Shown here: in pieces, positions 13,034 to 25,050 of the stretch
Layout of the letters: each line of letters starts with the position of its first letter
Numbering within the stretch: position 1 is the stretch's first letter
Assembly: GCA_002943765.1 (NCBI GenBank)
Contig: PQWQ01000022.1
Coordinates: 372,001 to 436,000, forward strand
Reading direction: 5' to 3'
Length of the DNA stretch: 64,000 bases
DNA from: Psoroptes ovis
Taxonomy: Eukaryota; Arthropoda; Arachnida; Sarcoptiformes; Psoroptidae
The notes under the pieces: generated by a model
Seen by the model: only the letters and a program-made list of their open reading frames with translations
What the model was told of the DNA's origin: nothing
Databases searched by the model: none
Position numbers and translations under genes: made by a program

Positions 13034-13124
13034 TTAACACGTTGAGCCCGGAGCCAAAATTTTTTGTACTGCTGAAAGTTGAACTGTCGGTCCCTGGGGA
13101 CCGACGCCGGGCTCAACGTGTTAA
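13034..13124. mobile_element. TTAA-flanked palindromic miniature element (piggyBac-type)
   Basis: TTAA at 13034-13037 and 13121-13124 bracket perfect terminal inverted repeats (CACGTTGAGCCCGG and its complement). Inside them a second near-perfect palindrome, GTCGGTCCC-TG-GGGACCGAC, lies off-centre. TTAA target duplication is characteristic of piggyBac-superfamily elements. At 91 bp it is non-autonomous. An open frame crosses it (13042-13296) but is an accident. Confidence 0.72.
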
Positions 13125-13849
13125 CAGCCAAAATAACCCGAATCAGTTGAAAATCGAATCAATCTTGATGAAAACATTGGAGCTGCTAATGATTTCAAAT
13201 GAAATTTTCCAACACCAAAAAAAAAAAAAAACGCCGGAAGCCATTTTGATTTATTTATCTAAATCACTGAATGAATCACTCCTTGAATATCATTGATAAT
13301 CAGTTGAATCCATAAATTTTTCCATGAAAAATTCTGGAAAAGATCAAAATTTCATGAATTAAAATTCATGAATCAATCAATGAATAATCAAACAACGAGC
13401 ATAAATACTTGTGGCATAATTTTTTAAATAAACTTTAGAACCTTTGTGATTCAATTTCAAAAAGTTGGCTCAATCAATTTAGTCATAATTGTACACACAC
13501 ACACACACAGACAGACTGAAAGGGTAATTTTTCATATTTAAAATAATGTAAACAAATTGTAAATTACCCTGCAATGAATGAATGAACAAATGAATGAATT
13601 AATGAATAGAAATTATTAATTAAATTTAATTAATTCGAATGTCAATGTGATTTCAAGAATAAAAAAAAATCATCTTAAGTAAATTCAAGTTATTTGGCAT
13701 GGATTATTTATGATACTAAATGATTATTACAAAATAGTCATAATAATACTGTCATCATATTAATAATTAGCTGTCAATAATTAGAATGGAATAATAATCA
13801 AAATGATTGTCGATTTGTCAAATGTAATGGAGATCATCATGTTCTAGAT

Positions 13850-16800
13850 TTAGCTTAGATTACGTTTAGTTGCCAATTCTTGCAACAACGACATTTCATA
13901 TTGTGGTTTTTGTTTGAATGATGTTCGTTGTTGATTTGTTTTATAATTAATACGAGCACTACCACCACCAATATCATTCATATCGTTATCGGTTAAACGT
14001 GTAAATTCTACAGACATTTCATCGGTTTCATCTGAACCGTCCAACTATGAAAAGTATTAATGATCATGATTGATTAAATGAATAGAATTTATGATTGAAT
14101 TCTGATTGGAATACATACATTTTTATGTGATGGTGCATATAAAATCAACAGTGTCATAACATAACAATTCCAAAGGGCAAATACTGTCGTAAACATGGCA
14201 CTTGACCATTGTAATGAGTTTAGAAATGATCGTTGATCATCCCAATACCATTGATCTTCGGAAACCTTTGGAAAAAAAATTATTCAATGTCGAATTATTA
14301 ATTAGAAAAAAACGAATTACCTGTCCCATAATATAAGCAATGATTGTACAAGTTGCACAAATAAATGTTGCAATTAATAAAAATTTAAATCGAAATATAA
14401 CACCTTGATATATAAGTCGGCGAGCTGTTGGCATCGATGGTAAACTTTGCTGTTTTGTCGATATATTACGAAACGCTAGCCTTTGATTGAAAAATGAAAA
14501 ATAAATCAATTATTGATTTAAATTCAAATGAGCTAAACACTCACCATAAATGATATGTAAGAAAAAAGAAATAACTGATGGCTGCCAATACAGTGATCGT
14601 AATGAAAATCATGGCAAAATTTGAATCAACTTCCCATATTGAATAGAATGGATCAATAACTTGTATGCCACGTTCAGATGATTCAAAAATAAACAGTGAA
14701 ATGTATGCAATCAAGATGATTGCCAATTGTTTATAATAAGATGATAAACCAATACGACTAATATCATCCAGCAAATGTTCACCAATGAATATAATCCAAA
14801 ATATAAGCAACGTACAATGGAATATACCTTGACGTATATCACATAAAAATGACATAAATTCAATGTCAAAAAACAACAATGACAATTCTATCGGTGCATT
14901 TAGCTGTGTGATACCGAAACCCAGCAGAATCAAACATTTTTCCAGCAGATTTGTATCACGTTTTAACTGTTTCAAACGTTTAATGAACCATAATAATGTC
15001 AATAATGTTATGATGAAAAAAACAAATTTCAACGTCAGCCAAATCTTGGTGAAGCCACCATTTTGATGAATGGCAACCAATGATAGATTGTTTAGAAAGC
15101 CAAATCGTTCAGATTTTTCTAATTGAAAAGGGTTGAAAATTAAAAAGAATTAAAAAAAAGACATTTCAACACATACCATTGGCAACAAATTGTAAATTGA
15201 TTAAATAATAATCATAATACAATGATTGCAGTTCAAACAATTGTATCAGATCACAATCATAATTGATTCCTTGTTTTCTCTGAAATCAAAATCGAAATAG
15301 ATTTGAAATCAATTGATTAATTTATCGCAATCAAAAATACCTTATAGCCTTCAATATGGCATGTGATTGTACGTTTTAAATTTTTTCGATGATAATATTC
15401 ACGCCATTGCTTGTCGCCAATATTTTTAACACCTAATCGTACATTGATAACGACAGTTGCATTGATGTGTTGATCTGATAATTGTCCATTTTGGTTATTG
15501 TTATTATTGCCTTGATCACCAGATAATCTTACATCATACAATACATCAGGTATGATCAATGTCAATAAATTTTGCATCCATCTTGAATAATCTAATTGTA
15601 TACCGCCACGCGGTAATGGCATTTGAAATGCAAATGTTATATTACTACAAGTGATAACGAAACAAAACAATGATAATTAGTGCTAATAATTCATTTCAAA
15701 TAATTAAATCAAAAATCGATCAATCAATGACCTTGGTCAATTCCATTGAATTTGGGAAAAACAAATTTAAAATTTTAATCGATTATGTTTGATATATTTC
15801 AACATACAAACATACACACACACACACACAGAAACACGCAAACACCACCTTTATTACAAGTTTGATTACAAGTCAATTAATGCATTTTATTCGTTAAATT
15901 CGTATTTGAATCTAAATCAATCGAAATTCGAATTGACTAAATCAAATTTAAATTTCAAATAGAAATTTCAAATAGAAAAGGGGACTTGGAGACATATTTG
16001 CACACAAACACTCAAAATACATATTTATGATAAAATCTTAACGATTGCATAATGATTATTGATTCAATGAACAACAAATAAGCAAAAAACAATCATAAAT
16101 TCAATTGAAAATTGAAATACACCCATTAAATTTGATAATAATAATAATAATTATGTTAATTAAAAGGAAAAAGGAAAAATTCAATTAATGGAAATATATT
16201 TAATTAATTAATGATTCGTTCCATATGATCTACTTTTCTTTCCTTGATCATGTTAATTTTATTGATATCCATGATTTTTTTTCTCATTCTTATTAGGCGA
16301 AATATTAAATCATAAGTTTGGTGTTTGAATGTATTCAATGAATGAATTTATGGATTTTCATCATCATATGAAAAAAAATGTATTAATATATATATTAGGC
16401 TGTCCGATAAGTTCTTGCCGATTTTCACATGATTTCCTACCAATATAATCGGCAAAAACTTTCCGGACAACCTAATATTTTTTTCATTATTTTTGGGTCA
16501 ATCACTCCAAGTGTGAATTGTTTTTTTTGTTTCGCTTTTGCTTTTGTTTCGTCTTAAAGATTCAATCATCATCATTATTATTATTCAATGCTAAGACATT
16601 TTCAAAGTTTGAGAGAAAATCATATGATAAGGGAATGTCAAGCAAATTTCATGTATGTTTTATTCAATGTATTTTTGATCATAGTTCAATCCACCACTAC
16701 AATTCATTTAGTGATCAAAGTTCAAATTTTATAACTTACTTTTGTTCATGTAATTCTGGTTGTCGACAATTTTGACGACCATTATTGCCACTGTTATGAT

Positions 16801-17068
16801 CATCACCACGTGGTATAGCAAATTCATTTGGATCATCTGCGATACATTGTATTGCAATATATTGCTCAGGACTTGATGGAGCAGGTGCTTAATTAATCAA
16901 GGAATATTAAAAATAGATTAATTAATTAATTAATCAATCGATTCCAAATAAGTTATACATACCAACAAATGCACCAATTAAAAATGATATTAATTGTATC
17001 AGGAATATGATTGATAATACAATTATCAATTTACGATTTGATAAATTTTCCAATATTGTTCCTGGCAT
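13850..17068 (-). CDS. wls: Wntless, Wnt ligand secretion carrier
   Basis: A multi-pass membrane protein that carries lipid-modified Wnt from the secretory pathway to the cell surface. Eight exons join in phase: 17068-16963, 16887-16740, 15644-15341, 15279-15177, 15118-14545, 14480-14321, 14265-14119 and 14044-13850, about 578 residues (human WLS is 541). Family blocks seen: start MPGTILENLSNRKL with the first membrane segment, GAFVAPAP, FQMPLPRG, VAIHQNGGFTKIW, CDIRQGIF, FWIIFIGEHLLDD, ERGIQVIDPFYSIW, FRNISTKQQSLP, LIYQGVIFRFKFL and LYAPSHKN. An insertion rich in Asn/Gln follows the LSGDQG segment. The start matches the family N-terminus exactly in position. Intron 2 (16739-15645) carries a mariner-type miniature element. 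The C-terminal tail is short and polar, as in the family. Confidence 0.95.
16395..16475. mobile_element. Mariner-type miniature element in Wntless intron (copy 3)
   Basis: Ends TTAGGCTGTCCGATAAGTTC and the complement of TTAGGTTGTCCGGAAAGTTT, flanked on both sides by TA. The inner arms TTGCCGATT and AATCGGCAA are complementary. It sits between exons 2 and 3 of Wntless and leaves the coding sequence intact. Confidence 0.85.
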
Positions 17069-18910
17069 TATTTATGTGGATTGATTGATGATTGTACTAA
17101 TGCAATATGTTTTCTCTCTTTCAAATAATTTGAATCATTTATATTTCAATTGAAATAAATTGTCATTCAAACAAATGAAACAAAAGGCAATAATAATCAA
17201 TAATAATAAGCAGTTGTCAATATGAACAACAATTCAGAATCAAAACTAAAATTATATAATCGTGATTGATTGATTTTTAAAATTTAAATAATTTCCTTAC
17301 AAATAATCACGTTGTTTTCAATTAATTTCTTATTAATACTTCTTGATTCATAGGTGAAAATGTTTTGGCTGTTTGATATTTAATTCAAATCAATCAATCA
17401 ATCAATCGTTGTGTGTTGAATTATTAATAATTAACAAATCAACAATCAAATTGAAATGTAATCACATGCCATAGTCCGAACTTTACTGGTCAAAACAATA
17501 ACAATAACAATAAACAAAACACTCGCCAAAAGAAGACCGTCAGAGTGCGCTTGATTTTGTGTTGTTTTACCACATTTTCACGATTATGTCAAAATTGCTG
17601 CTTTTCGCCTTTGATGATGATTTGTTCGACAAGTTTTCCTTGTTGTTCCCAAGAATATATTAATAATTTTGATGTGAATTTTGATTCGGGTAAAAATTTA
17701 CATACATTTCCCTGTGCAAAATCTTTGACATTCCCGAAATCTCACATCAAATTTAACATTTGATGGCTATTTTGATTTATTTATTAAATGTTTTTTTTTT
17801 CATTAGACCAAAACATATCAAGTCAAAATAGGCTTGTCAAAAAAAATTTTTTTTCCGTATATATTTCTCAAATGTATTATAAATATTTTTTGCCCGAAAA
17901 TGGAAAACTTCCGTCAATATATTGCATGCTGAAAATCAACCAAGAAAAAAAATCCTCCGAAACATTAAAAATTTTCAATTACATCTTTAATACTAAGAAA
18001 ATCAAGGTCCATCCACACATTGATTGATCAATTAATTTTGAAAATCGATTGTGAAAAATCGCTTTATTCAAATCGTTTTTCATTCAAAATCGATTCGAAA
18101 CTCAAATATCTTCAGGCCAAATCAAATAAACCAAACAATAATAATGGTGGTATGACAATCATAAGTGAAATAATTATTGAAATTATAATTATTTTTTATT
18201 TATATTCATTTATTCACAAATAAATATGAAAATCTAGATCACAAAACACGTGCCATTATGTTCTAAGAGTAAAAATAAAAAGTAGCCGCCAAATGAATCA
18301 CTGACAAATGAATTTGACATTGCAAAATTATAATTATCAAATTGTTCAATTCATCAAGTCTTTTCCCATTCAAATCCAAATGAAATGATTTGAAATTCAT
18401 CAAATCAAATCAATCAATTATTGACTATTATTATTATTATTATGGGGCGTTAAAATATTACGCGCCCAGAATGGTATATATTTTTTGAATATATAATATT
18501 ATTTGTTATTATTTCATCGTTTGTCCATTTTGAAAACCTTGACTTTTTCAAGCTTTGAATAATATATAAAATTCGCTTGGACAACAATAATAACAGCTGA
18601 AAAAAGAGACCAAAATGTAAACATGTATTCACATTGGTCTATTTGGCCAATTTTTATTATGAGAAAGTTCCAAAGAGATCCCAAAGAAGGATCCACAAAG
18701 AGAAATTCAACAAATTCAATAAATCAAAATTCAATGGAATGATATAAATTCACATCAAAAATGATATAAATGAAAACATAAACTAAAAATTTGGATTCAT
18801 TCATTCACAATATCCATTGTGACCGCAGTTTAATTTGTTCATAACAATTTGTCTTGTGGTGTGATTGATCAATTCGATCGAAATCAAATTTCTAAGACTA
18901 TAGTTTAAAA
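17069..18910. other. Divergent intergenic region between Wntless and cuticle gene
   Basis: Both neighbours are transcribed away from this 1.8-kb stretch, so it should hold two promoters. Two TATAAA motifs lie at 18743-18748 and 18765-18770, about 140-165 bp before the cuticle-gene ATG. No coding gene is supported; the open frames at 17545-18223 are AT-driven. Confidence 0.5.
18743..18770 (+). promoter_or_regulatory. Candidate TATA boxes of the cuticle protein gene
   Basis: Two GATATAAA motifs 22 bp apart sit upstream of the cuticle-protein start. Stage-specific cuticle genes often use TATA promoters. The distance allows a 5' leader of about 110 bases. In DNA this AT-rich the motif is common, so this is weak. 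Confidence 0.3.
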
Positions 18911-19612
18911 ATGAAATTTTTCATCTTTTTCGGTTTGATTGTCACCATCAATGCTGTTCCTTATCATGGTTTAGTGAACACTGGTGCATCAGCTGTTCAC
19001 CGTCAAGATGATGTTAGTGTTTCTGTAATGTTTTGGTTTTTTCAAGCAACTAATTCATAAGGTTTTTCCAAATTTCTTCAGGGATATGGAAATTATGCTT
19101 TTGGTTATAATGAAGATCATGCATATGGTGGCACATTTCGCAAAGAAAAAGGTGGTCCAGGCTATCAAGTAGGCTCATATGGTCTTCGTGATGCTGATGG
19201 CCGTATGCGAATCGTTGAATATATTGCCGATGCACATGGTTTCCGTGCTTCAATCTCAACCAATGAACCAGGCACCGATGTTAAACAAGATCCAGCTGCT
19301 ACCTCATTGACATTTGGACATGGTAATCAATTGAATTTTTCATGATAATCAAAACTAATAATTCTTAATGTACCAGCTCCAGGTCCAATTCCGAATGCTC
19401 CAGCACCATTAATGGAGCATGCACCAGTTTTGCATGCTGCTGCTGCACCATCATATCATGAACCAGCACCTTTACCATTGTATCATGGTCCAGCTAAACA
19501 TTTATCATTACCATTAGGTGCATCATACAGTGTACAACATGCAGCATATCTTCCAGCAATGTCTAATTATTATCATGCTGAACCATCATTATATTCAGCT
19601 GCTCATTATTAA
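18911..19612 (+). CDS. Chitin-binding cuticle protein (Rebers-Riddiford type)
   Basis: A secreted structural protein expected to bind chitin in the cuticle. Three exons, 18911-19024, 19082-19322 and 19377-19612, give about 196 residues. The signal peptide is MKFFIFFGLIVTINA. The central exon holds a chitin_bind_4 domain: YGNYAFGYNEDHAYGG, then GSYGLRDADGRMRIVEYIAD, then HGFRASISTNEPGTD, matching the G-Y-D-G-R-Y-A-G-F-A-N-P pattern. The third exon encodes a low-complexity Ala/Pro/His/Tyr tail (AP, HAP and YHEPAP motifs) typical of hydrophobic cuticle proteins, ending SAAHY. It lies upstream of and parallel to the mitochondrial ribosomal gene, 225 bp away. Confidence 0.9.
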
Positions 19613-19837
19613 ATCACCAAAAATATAATCTTCTTGATTAAGCTTTAGAAACTTTTTGTCCAAATGAACCATTTCACAAGCCCACCAAATATTAAATTGT
19701 ATTAAAATGTTTAATATAAATCGAGTATTATTTTCTTTTTTTTTTCTTTCAAATTTCTTTGATTGATCATCAAAATAAATTTTAAAATTCTGATTTGAAA
19801 AATTCTCAGTCGTCCTTTGTGAACAGCTTATAATCAC

Positions 19838-20750
19838 ATGGCATTTAAAAAATTGTTTTTGAAAATTTCGATTATTTTTAATTCATTAAAATTCAAAATG
19901 CTACAAAAATTAACCACAAGGCTTCGATTATCTTCTATAATCAGTCAAAAATATTATAATGTAAATAGGCAGTCATCAACAGTCACATCTGATAATCCGG
20001 AATCGAAAATAAAAAATGAAATCAAAGATTTAAACTATGCACATTATGAACAAGAATGTCAAAAATCATTGACTGAATCTGATTATTTTGGTACTAAAAA
20101 GCTTATCGATATGCGTGAAATGTATGATGCCCGCTGTTATATGGGACATAAAATCGGAACATTGAATCCATACATGAAACCCTATATTTTCGGGTCGCGG
20201 TTAGGACATTTAATAATAGATCTTGATCAATCAATCCATTTATTGCAAGAAGCATTAAATTTCACTGCACATATTGCATTTCGTAATGGTATCATTTTAT
20301 TTATAAATAAATCAGCAGCAGTAAGTTTGAAATCATTTTTAAAAATTAATTTATTGAACACAATTCAATCAATTTGAATAGACTGGACATTTAGTCGAAC
20401 AAACGGCGAAAAATTGTGATGAATATTCACATTGTCGTGAATGGAAAATTGGAACATTTACAGATTCGACAACATTTTTCGAAGCAGTCACCAGATTGCC
20501 TGATTTAGTCATATTCATTAATACATTGAACAATATATTTGAAATGCATCCAGCCGTCAAAGAATCGGCAAAAATGATGATACCAACCATCGGCATTGTG
20601 GATACGAATACTGATCCATCTTTGATTACATATCCGATACCCGGTAATGATGATACCATTCAATCTATTGAATATTACTGTAAATTGTTTGAAAAAGCTA
20701 TCAAAATTGGCAAACAAAAACGTTTAGATTGTTTGCATAAGAAAATTTAA
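19838..20750 (+). CDS. mRpS2: Small ribosomal subunit protein uS2m (mitochondrial)
   Basis: A structural protein of the small subunit of the mitochondrial ribosome. Two exons, 19838-20320 and 20382-20750, with a 61-bp intron, give about 283 residues. The S2 fold is seen in MREMYDARCYMGHKIGTLNP, YIFGSRLGHLIIDLDQS, TAHIAFRNGIILFIN, the second-exon TGHLVEQTAKNC, DLVIFINTLN and PTIGIVDTNTDPSLITYPIP, the last being the classic S2 signature. An in-frame Met at 19898 (MLQKLTTRLRLSS) begins a better amphipathic mitochondrial presequence than the Met at 19838, so the true start may be there. Confidence 0.93.
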
Positions 20751-21066
20751 TTGAAAATTCTAAAATCGAATTGTAAGAACGAAAATTGGAAAAATATTGA
20801 ATTTTTTGAAATCACTGAATTATCATTAAATCATCAAAGCCTTAAATTTGTAAAAAATAATTGAAATTAATCCATTTTAATCAATCAAAAAACTGAATTA
20901 GATTTAAAAATTTGTAAGAAATTTTCCAGAAAGTCGATTTTGAGAAATGAAAAAAACTTTCCAGAAATTTTTGTTTTCATTTTTCACATCGATAAAGGTG
21001 AACATCAACAAAAATTGTAAAGTTTCATCATCAAATTTGCTTGATTTAATCTTTAAAAAACAAACG
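20751..21066. other. Short AT-rich spacer between uS2m and NDUFV2
   Basis: About 316 bp holding the 3' end of uS2m and the promoter or leader of NDUFV2. An in-frame upstream Met at 20947 precedes NDUFV2 but adds an unlikely Phe/Lys/Ser-rich leader. No gene or RNA recognised. Confidence 0.5.
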
Positions 21067-21815
21067 ATGTTGAGATTAATACCATCATTAAAATCAATTG
21101 TCTCTCGGCCATTACCATCACAACAACGTGCATTGAGTGATGCTCTGTTCGTGCATCGTGACACAGATGCAGATGCCGAATCATTTGAATTTGATGCCTC
21201 CAATAAAAAGGTTTGTCTTTTCATTTTGGATCATTGAATTAATTCTGATTTACATTCATTCAGCGTGCTGAAGCGATATTGAAAAATTATCCGATCGAAT
21301 TTCGCTGTGCAGCCGTCATACCATTATTAGATCTTGCTCAACGACAATATGGTTGGTTGCCACTGAAAGCAATGAATTATGTTGCCGATTATATTGGAAT
21401 GCCTAGAATGCGTGTTTATGAAGTTGCTACGTTTTATACAATGTTCAATCGACAACCGGTCGGCAAATATCATGTACAAGTTTGCACCACAACACCGTGT
21501 ATGTTACGAGGATCAGATTCTATTTACGAAGCATGCAAAGAATTTACTAAAGGTGATCCAAATTTTACCGTTAATGAAGTCGAATGTGCTGGTGCTTGTG
21601 TCAATGCGCCTGTATTATCAGTAAATGATGATTATTATGAAGATTTAACTGTTGATGATGTTAAACATATTATAAACGAACTAAAAGCAGGTCGTAAGCC
21701 TAAACCAGGACCTTCGGAAAAAAGTAAACGATTCTCGTGTGAACCTGCCGGTGGTTTAACATCTCTGACAGAAAAACCGTATGGGCCTGGATTCAAAGTG
21801 CGCAGTGATCTTTGA
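21067..21815 (+). CDS. NDUFV2: NADH dehydrogenase flavoprotein 2, complex I 24-kDa subunit
   Basis: A matrix-arm subunit of mitochondrial complex I that holds a 2Fe-2S cluster. Exons 21067-21210 and 21264-21815 give about 191 residues. The start chosen gives a basic presequence (MLRLIPSLKSIVSRPLP) followed by the conserved ALFVHRDTD. All four cluster ligands are present: CTTTPC and ECAGAC. Other blocks are LDLAQRQYGWLP, MRVYEVATFYTMFNRQPVGKY, NDDYYEDLT, and FSCEPAGGLTSLTEKPYGPG. Compared with remembered mammalian NDUFV2, the loop between SDSI and EVEC is about seven residues shorter. AATAAA at 21860 lies 45 bp past the stop, inside the 64-bp gap to the converging FNTB gene. Confidence 0.95.
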
Positions 21816-21879
21816 AATTATGAATTTTAGTTGTATATTATCATTGAAAAAATCGGTTAAATAAATATTATCAGATTAT

Positions 21880-23461
21880 TTAATTTGATTCATTATCGAT
21901 TCTATTGAAATAATCTTTCAATGAATTTAATGATTGTAATGGTACATTGAATATTGGATGTATTGGTTCCTGTCGAATGATAAGTTGAATCATTAATAAA
22001 CAAAAACATATGGTCACGAATCAAACTTACCAGCAGATTATCTGATACACCGATCACATAACGATTATTGAAACAATATTGTGCAATAGATAAACCTGAT
22101 AATGTATAGCATGTATGATAGAAATCACGATTTTTTCCCGGTTTATCAATCAAACCACCATTACCATCGATATCGGTTGATTGTTGACAACAAATGAGTA
22201 TATATTCTTGTAATGCTTCTTGGTTAAATAACCATCGATTTGATTGTGACATTTGATCTGAAAATTCAAAATGATTAATTCATTTTAAATTCAAATATTG
22301 CAGATATTTACTTTTATTAATGCGCCAACTTTGAATGATTGGCAGAATGGCACCATTCCAAAATGAATAACAACCATCCACTAATTTATTTGAACGACCA
22401 CTGAAACCACCTTCAAAGGAATGTTGTCGATTGACTGTCCATCGAATCAATGAATCAATATCACAGCGATCTAATTGATCTAATAATGCTAACGATGCAA
22501 CACCACAAAATGTATAGCCACCATGTGCTTCATGTCCAGGCGCTGCACCAAAACCACCTTCATATGTTTGACATTTCAAAATCCAATCAGATGTTTGTGC
22601 AAATAAATCCGATTCAGGATAAATGGGTATATGTAATAGTTTGGCAACGGATAATGCACAATAAACACCTCTGATATCGATTTCACCTGATTCATGCAAG
22701 GTAAATGAGCCATTTGATTGTTGCATTTTTCGGAGAAATTTCTCAATTTCCCCACGATTCAACGATTCGAATGATAGTTCATTACCAATGGTAACAATAG
22801 CATTGACAGCTGCATAAGTTGCAGCCAAATGAGGTTGTTGATTTGGCCCACCGCCATATCCACCTTGTGGTGTTTGACAATTGCGTAGAAATTGTATTAT
22901 TTGTTGACTATTGTCCTCTGCAAAATTCAAAAATCTTTAATATATTATTGACAAATAGAACAAATACATACTCAAATAATCAGATTCGCCCAATAAATTC
23001 AGTGATAAACTAATCCAATAGACCATCCAAGTACGTGAAGTATCCAATATATCAAAATGATGATCTAAAGGTTTGAAAAGGCCATTCTTCAAATAATCAA
23101 TATGGCTTTTACGAAATAAGATGCTGAAATAGAAATACAAAAGAAAATGATAAAAATCTTAGATTTGAGAGCTTGAGATATTTATACATACATTTTATTT
23201 GTCGATTCATCATCATCATTATCATTATGGACACTAAAATACATGTCATAACGATGTTCGACAGATTTTTCGACTCGAATCTATTTGCGATATACACAAT
23301 TTGATTGAAATTCAATTGAAAAGAACATCTCTATCTATCTATCTCTCATTCAAATCATCAATTGATTTATTTACCTGTTCGATACTAGTTTTTGTTGCAT
23401 AATCATCATCGAAAAATCTTTGATGACGAGCAAAATATTTCATATCATTATTAGTATTCAT
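21880..23461 (-). CDS. FNTB: Protein farnesyltransferase subunit beta
   Basis: The catalytic, zinc-bearing subunit of farnesyltransferase, which attaches farnesyl to the Cys of CaaX proteins such as Ras and lamins. Six exons, 23461-23375, 23280-23192, 23123-22972, 22917-22312, 22257-22031 and 21969-21880, join in phase to about 416 residues. Prenyltransferase repeats show GGYGGGPNQQPHLAATYAAV, DGSF-like NGSFTLH, EGGFGAAPGHEAHGGYTFCG and EGGFSGRSNKLVDGCYSFW. Zinc ligands Asp and Cys are in DGCYSFW (about residues 290 and 292) and His in DFYHTCY (about 359). HLAATYAAVNA and DFYHTCYTLSGLSIAQ distinguish it from the geranylgeranyl beta subunits. The last small exon matches the family ending (EPIHPIFNV). 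Confidence 0.95.
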
Positions 23462-25050
23462 TTAAATCGAAAGTATTATGTAACTTTTATTCGAAAACAG
23501 ACAAAACAACGATAACGAATAACAACAGAAACCGCAAAAAACACGAAATTCAATTAAATGATTGATGGAGCAATGGTGAAATCATGGTCATATGTTTTAG
23601 CCGAATAAAAGTAGCACTTTTGCAGTTTGTTATAATCCAATTTTGTGTTATTACAAAATATGATGAAGATGAACTAAATTGCAGTCAATCAACAACAACA
23701 ACAACAACAAAAGTTCAGCTAAAAATTGCAAGCAAATTTCTTATCTTGGCTGCAATATTGCATATGCAATGAATGTAATCATTTAATGGTAAATTTGCAT
23801 TGAAAATAAAATGGATCATTTGCTGTTTGTTGTTGTTTGATGTTGTTGTCATTGTTTTACCTTATTTTCACGTTTTATGTTGCATGACAAGCCCGTCACT
23901 GTTTCGGGCATGCTCGTTGCATCTAAATTGCTTGCAACGTGTCAAACTCGTGCAAGAGTTGTTCACAAATCAGTTGATTGCAAAAAAACAGTCGACAGTT
24001 CAACATGCAACACAGCTGAGAAAATTGGCCGTGAGAGCAATGCGTGAAAATAGGGTAAACACATTGCTTACAATTCTCTGCTATAGCTGCTTCAATTCAA
24101 TTCGCGATATTCAAGTTTTTTTTATTATTATTGCTTTTTTTTGCTAACTGTTGGCTATTTTTCATTCATATTCATTGTTATTACGATGATTATTATTTGT
24201 TATATGACTCGTCAATTCAAGTGTTGCACGTCATTCATTGATCTTTTTTTTTGTGGCCATAATAAACATCAATGAATATTTGTTGTCAATTTGGTTCATA
24301 AACTTTGACCAAAAAAACTTTCTTTGATGACCCATAAGGTCGTACTTTAAGGCTGAACCCGAAGAGAGCCATCGATGAGCCACCCTTTATCGACGACTGT
24401 AAGCTGCAACCGATAATTAAATATGGATGATTCATAATACAATTTTGTCATTAAAACATTTGAATTGATTCATTCAAAAACACAAAAACATTCCTAAATC
24501 AACCATTCAATCAATCAATCGATTTCCATCCATTTCACACATATGTATTGATCTCATCTCAATTGAAATTGAAGAAATTACGTGAATTATTGATCAATTA
24601 TTACATCACAAATCGTTTGAAATATTGATTAATTGAGTAAAAAATATGTAAAATAGTTTTTCCCAAATAGAAATTATCATTCAATGAATTGATTGATAAT
24701 AATAATAAACAGTGTGTAAATGTTATTGGTTCATATGACAACCAGTAACCAATAATAATAACGAAACGACATCATCAAGACAACCGACAATTCAATCAAA
24801 TCAAATCAAACATATATTTTCAATGAAATGTTTATTTTTGCAACAAACAAACATAAAAATCGAAAATCAAATTTTGCTCAATTATTACATTATTTACATT
24901 TTCATTTGTTTTGCAAAAATATGTATTTACAACTGATGAAAATAAGATTTCAATAATTTTTGCATTAATTACTACCAAAACCAAATCAACCCTTAAACAA
25001 ATGTATTAAGATATTTTTAAAGATTGGATTATTGGAAATGCCCATTGAAA
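23462..25050. other. Divergent intergenic region between FNTB and the BCR-type gene
   Basis: Presumably contains both promoters. A patch at about 23880-24060 is less AT-rich than its surroundings and stays open in more than one frame, but I recognise no protein in it. A second GC-richer patch lies at 24335-24415. No tRNA-like box pair was found in either. Confidence 0.45.

Larger units (their letters stand above)
10983..13849. other. Intergenic DNA with three small transposon relics
   Basis: Lies between the divergently oriented start of the neuropeptide gene and the 3' end of Wntless. No gene is supportable. It holds two mariner-type miniature elements, one TTAA-flanked hairpin element and an AC-repeat near 13494-13508. 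A GC-richer patch at 11475-11580 with GGCG motifs might be promoter sequence of the neuropeptide gene, but nothing decides this. Confidence 0.5.

Noticed and set aside
23800..24147. 115-codon frame with a hydrophobic N-terminus
   Set aside because: The hydrophobic start is T-rich chance sequence and the rest matches no family I know. Kept only as a compositional observation.
24335..24415. Possible tRNA or structured RNA in a GC-richer patch
   Set aside because: No A-box/B-box pair or cloverleaf could be drawn by eye.
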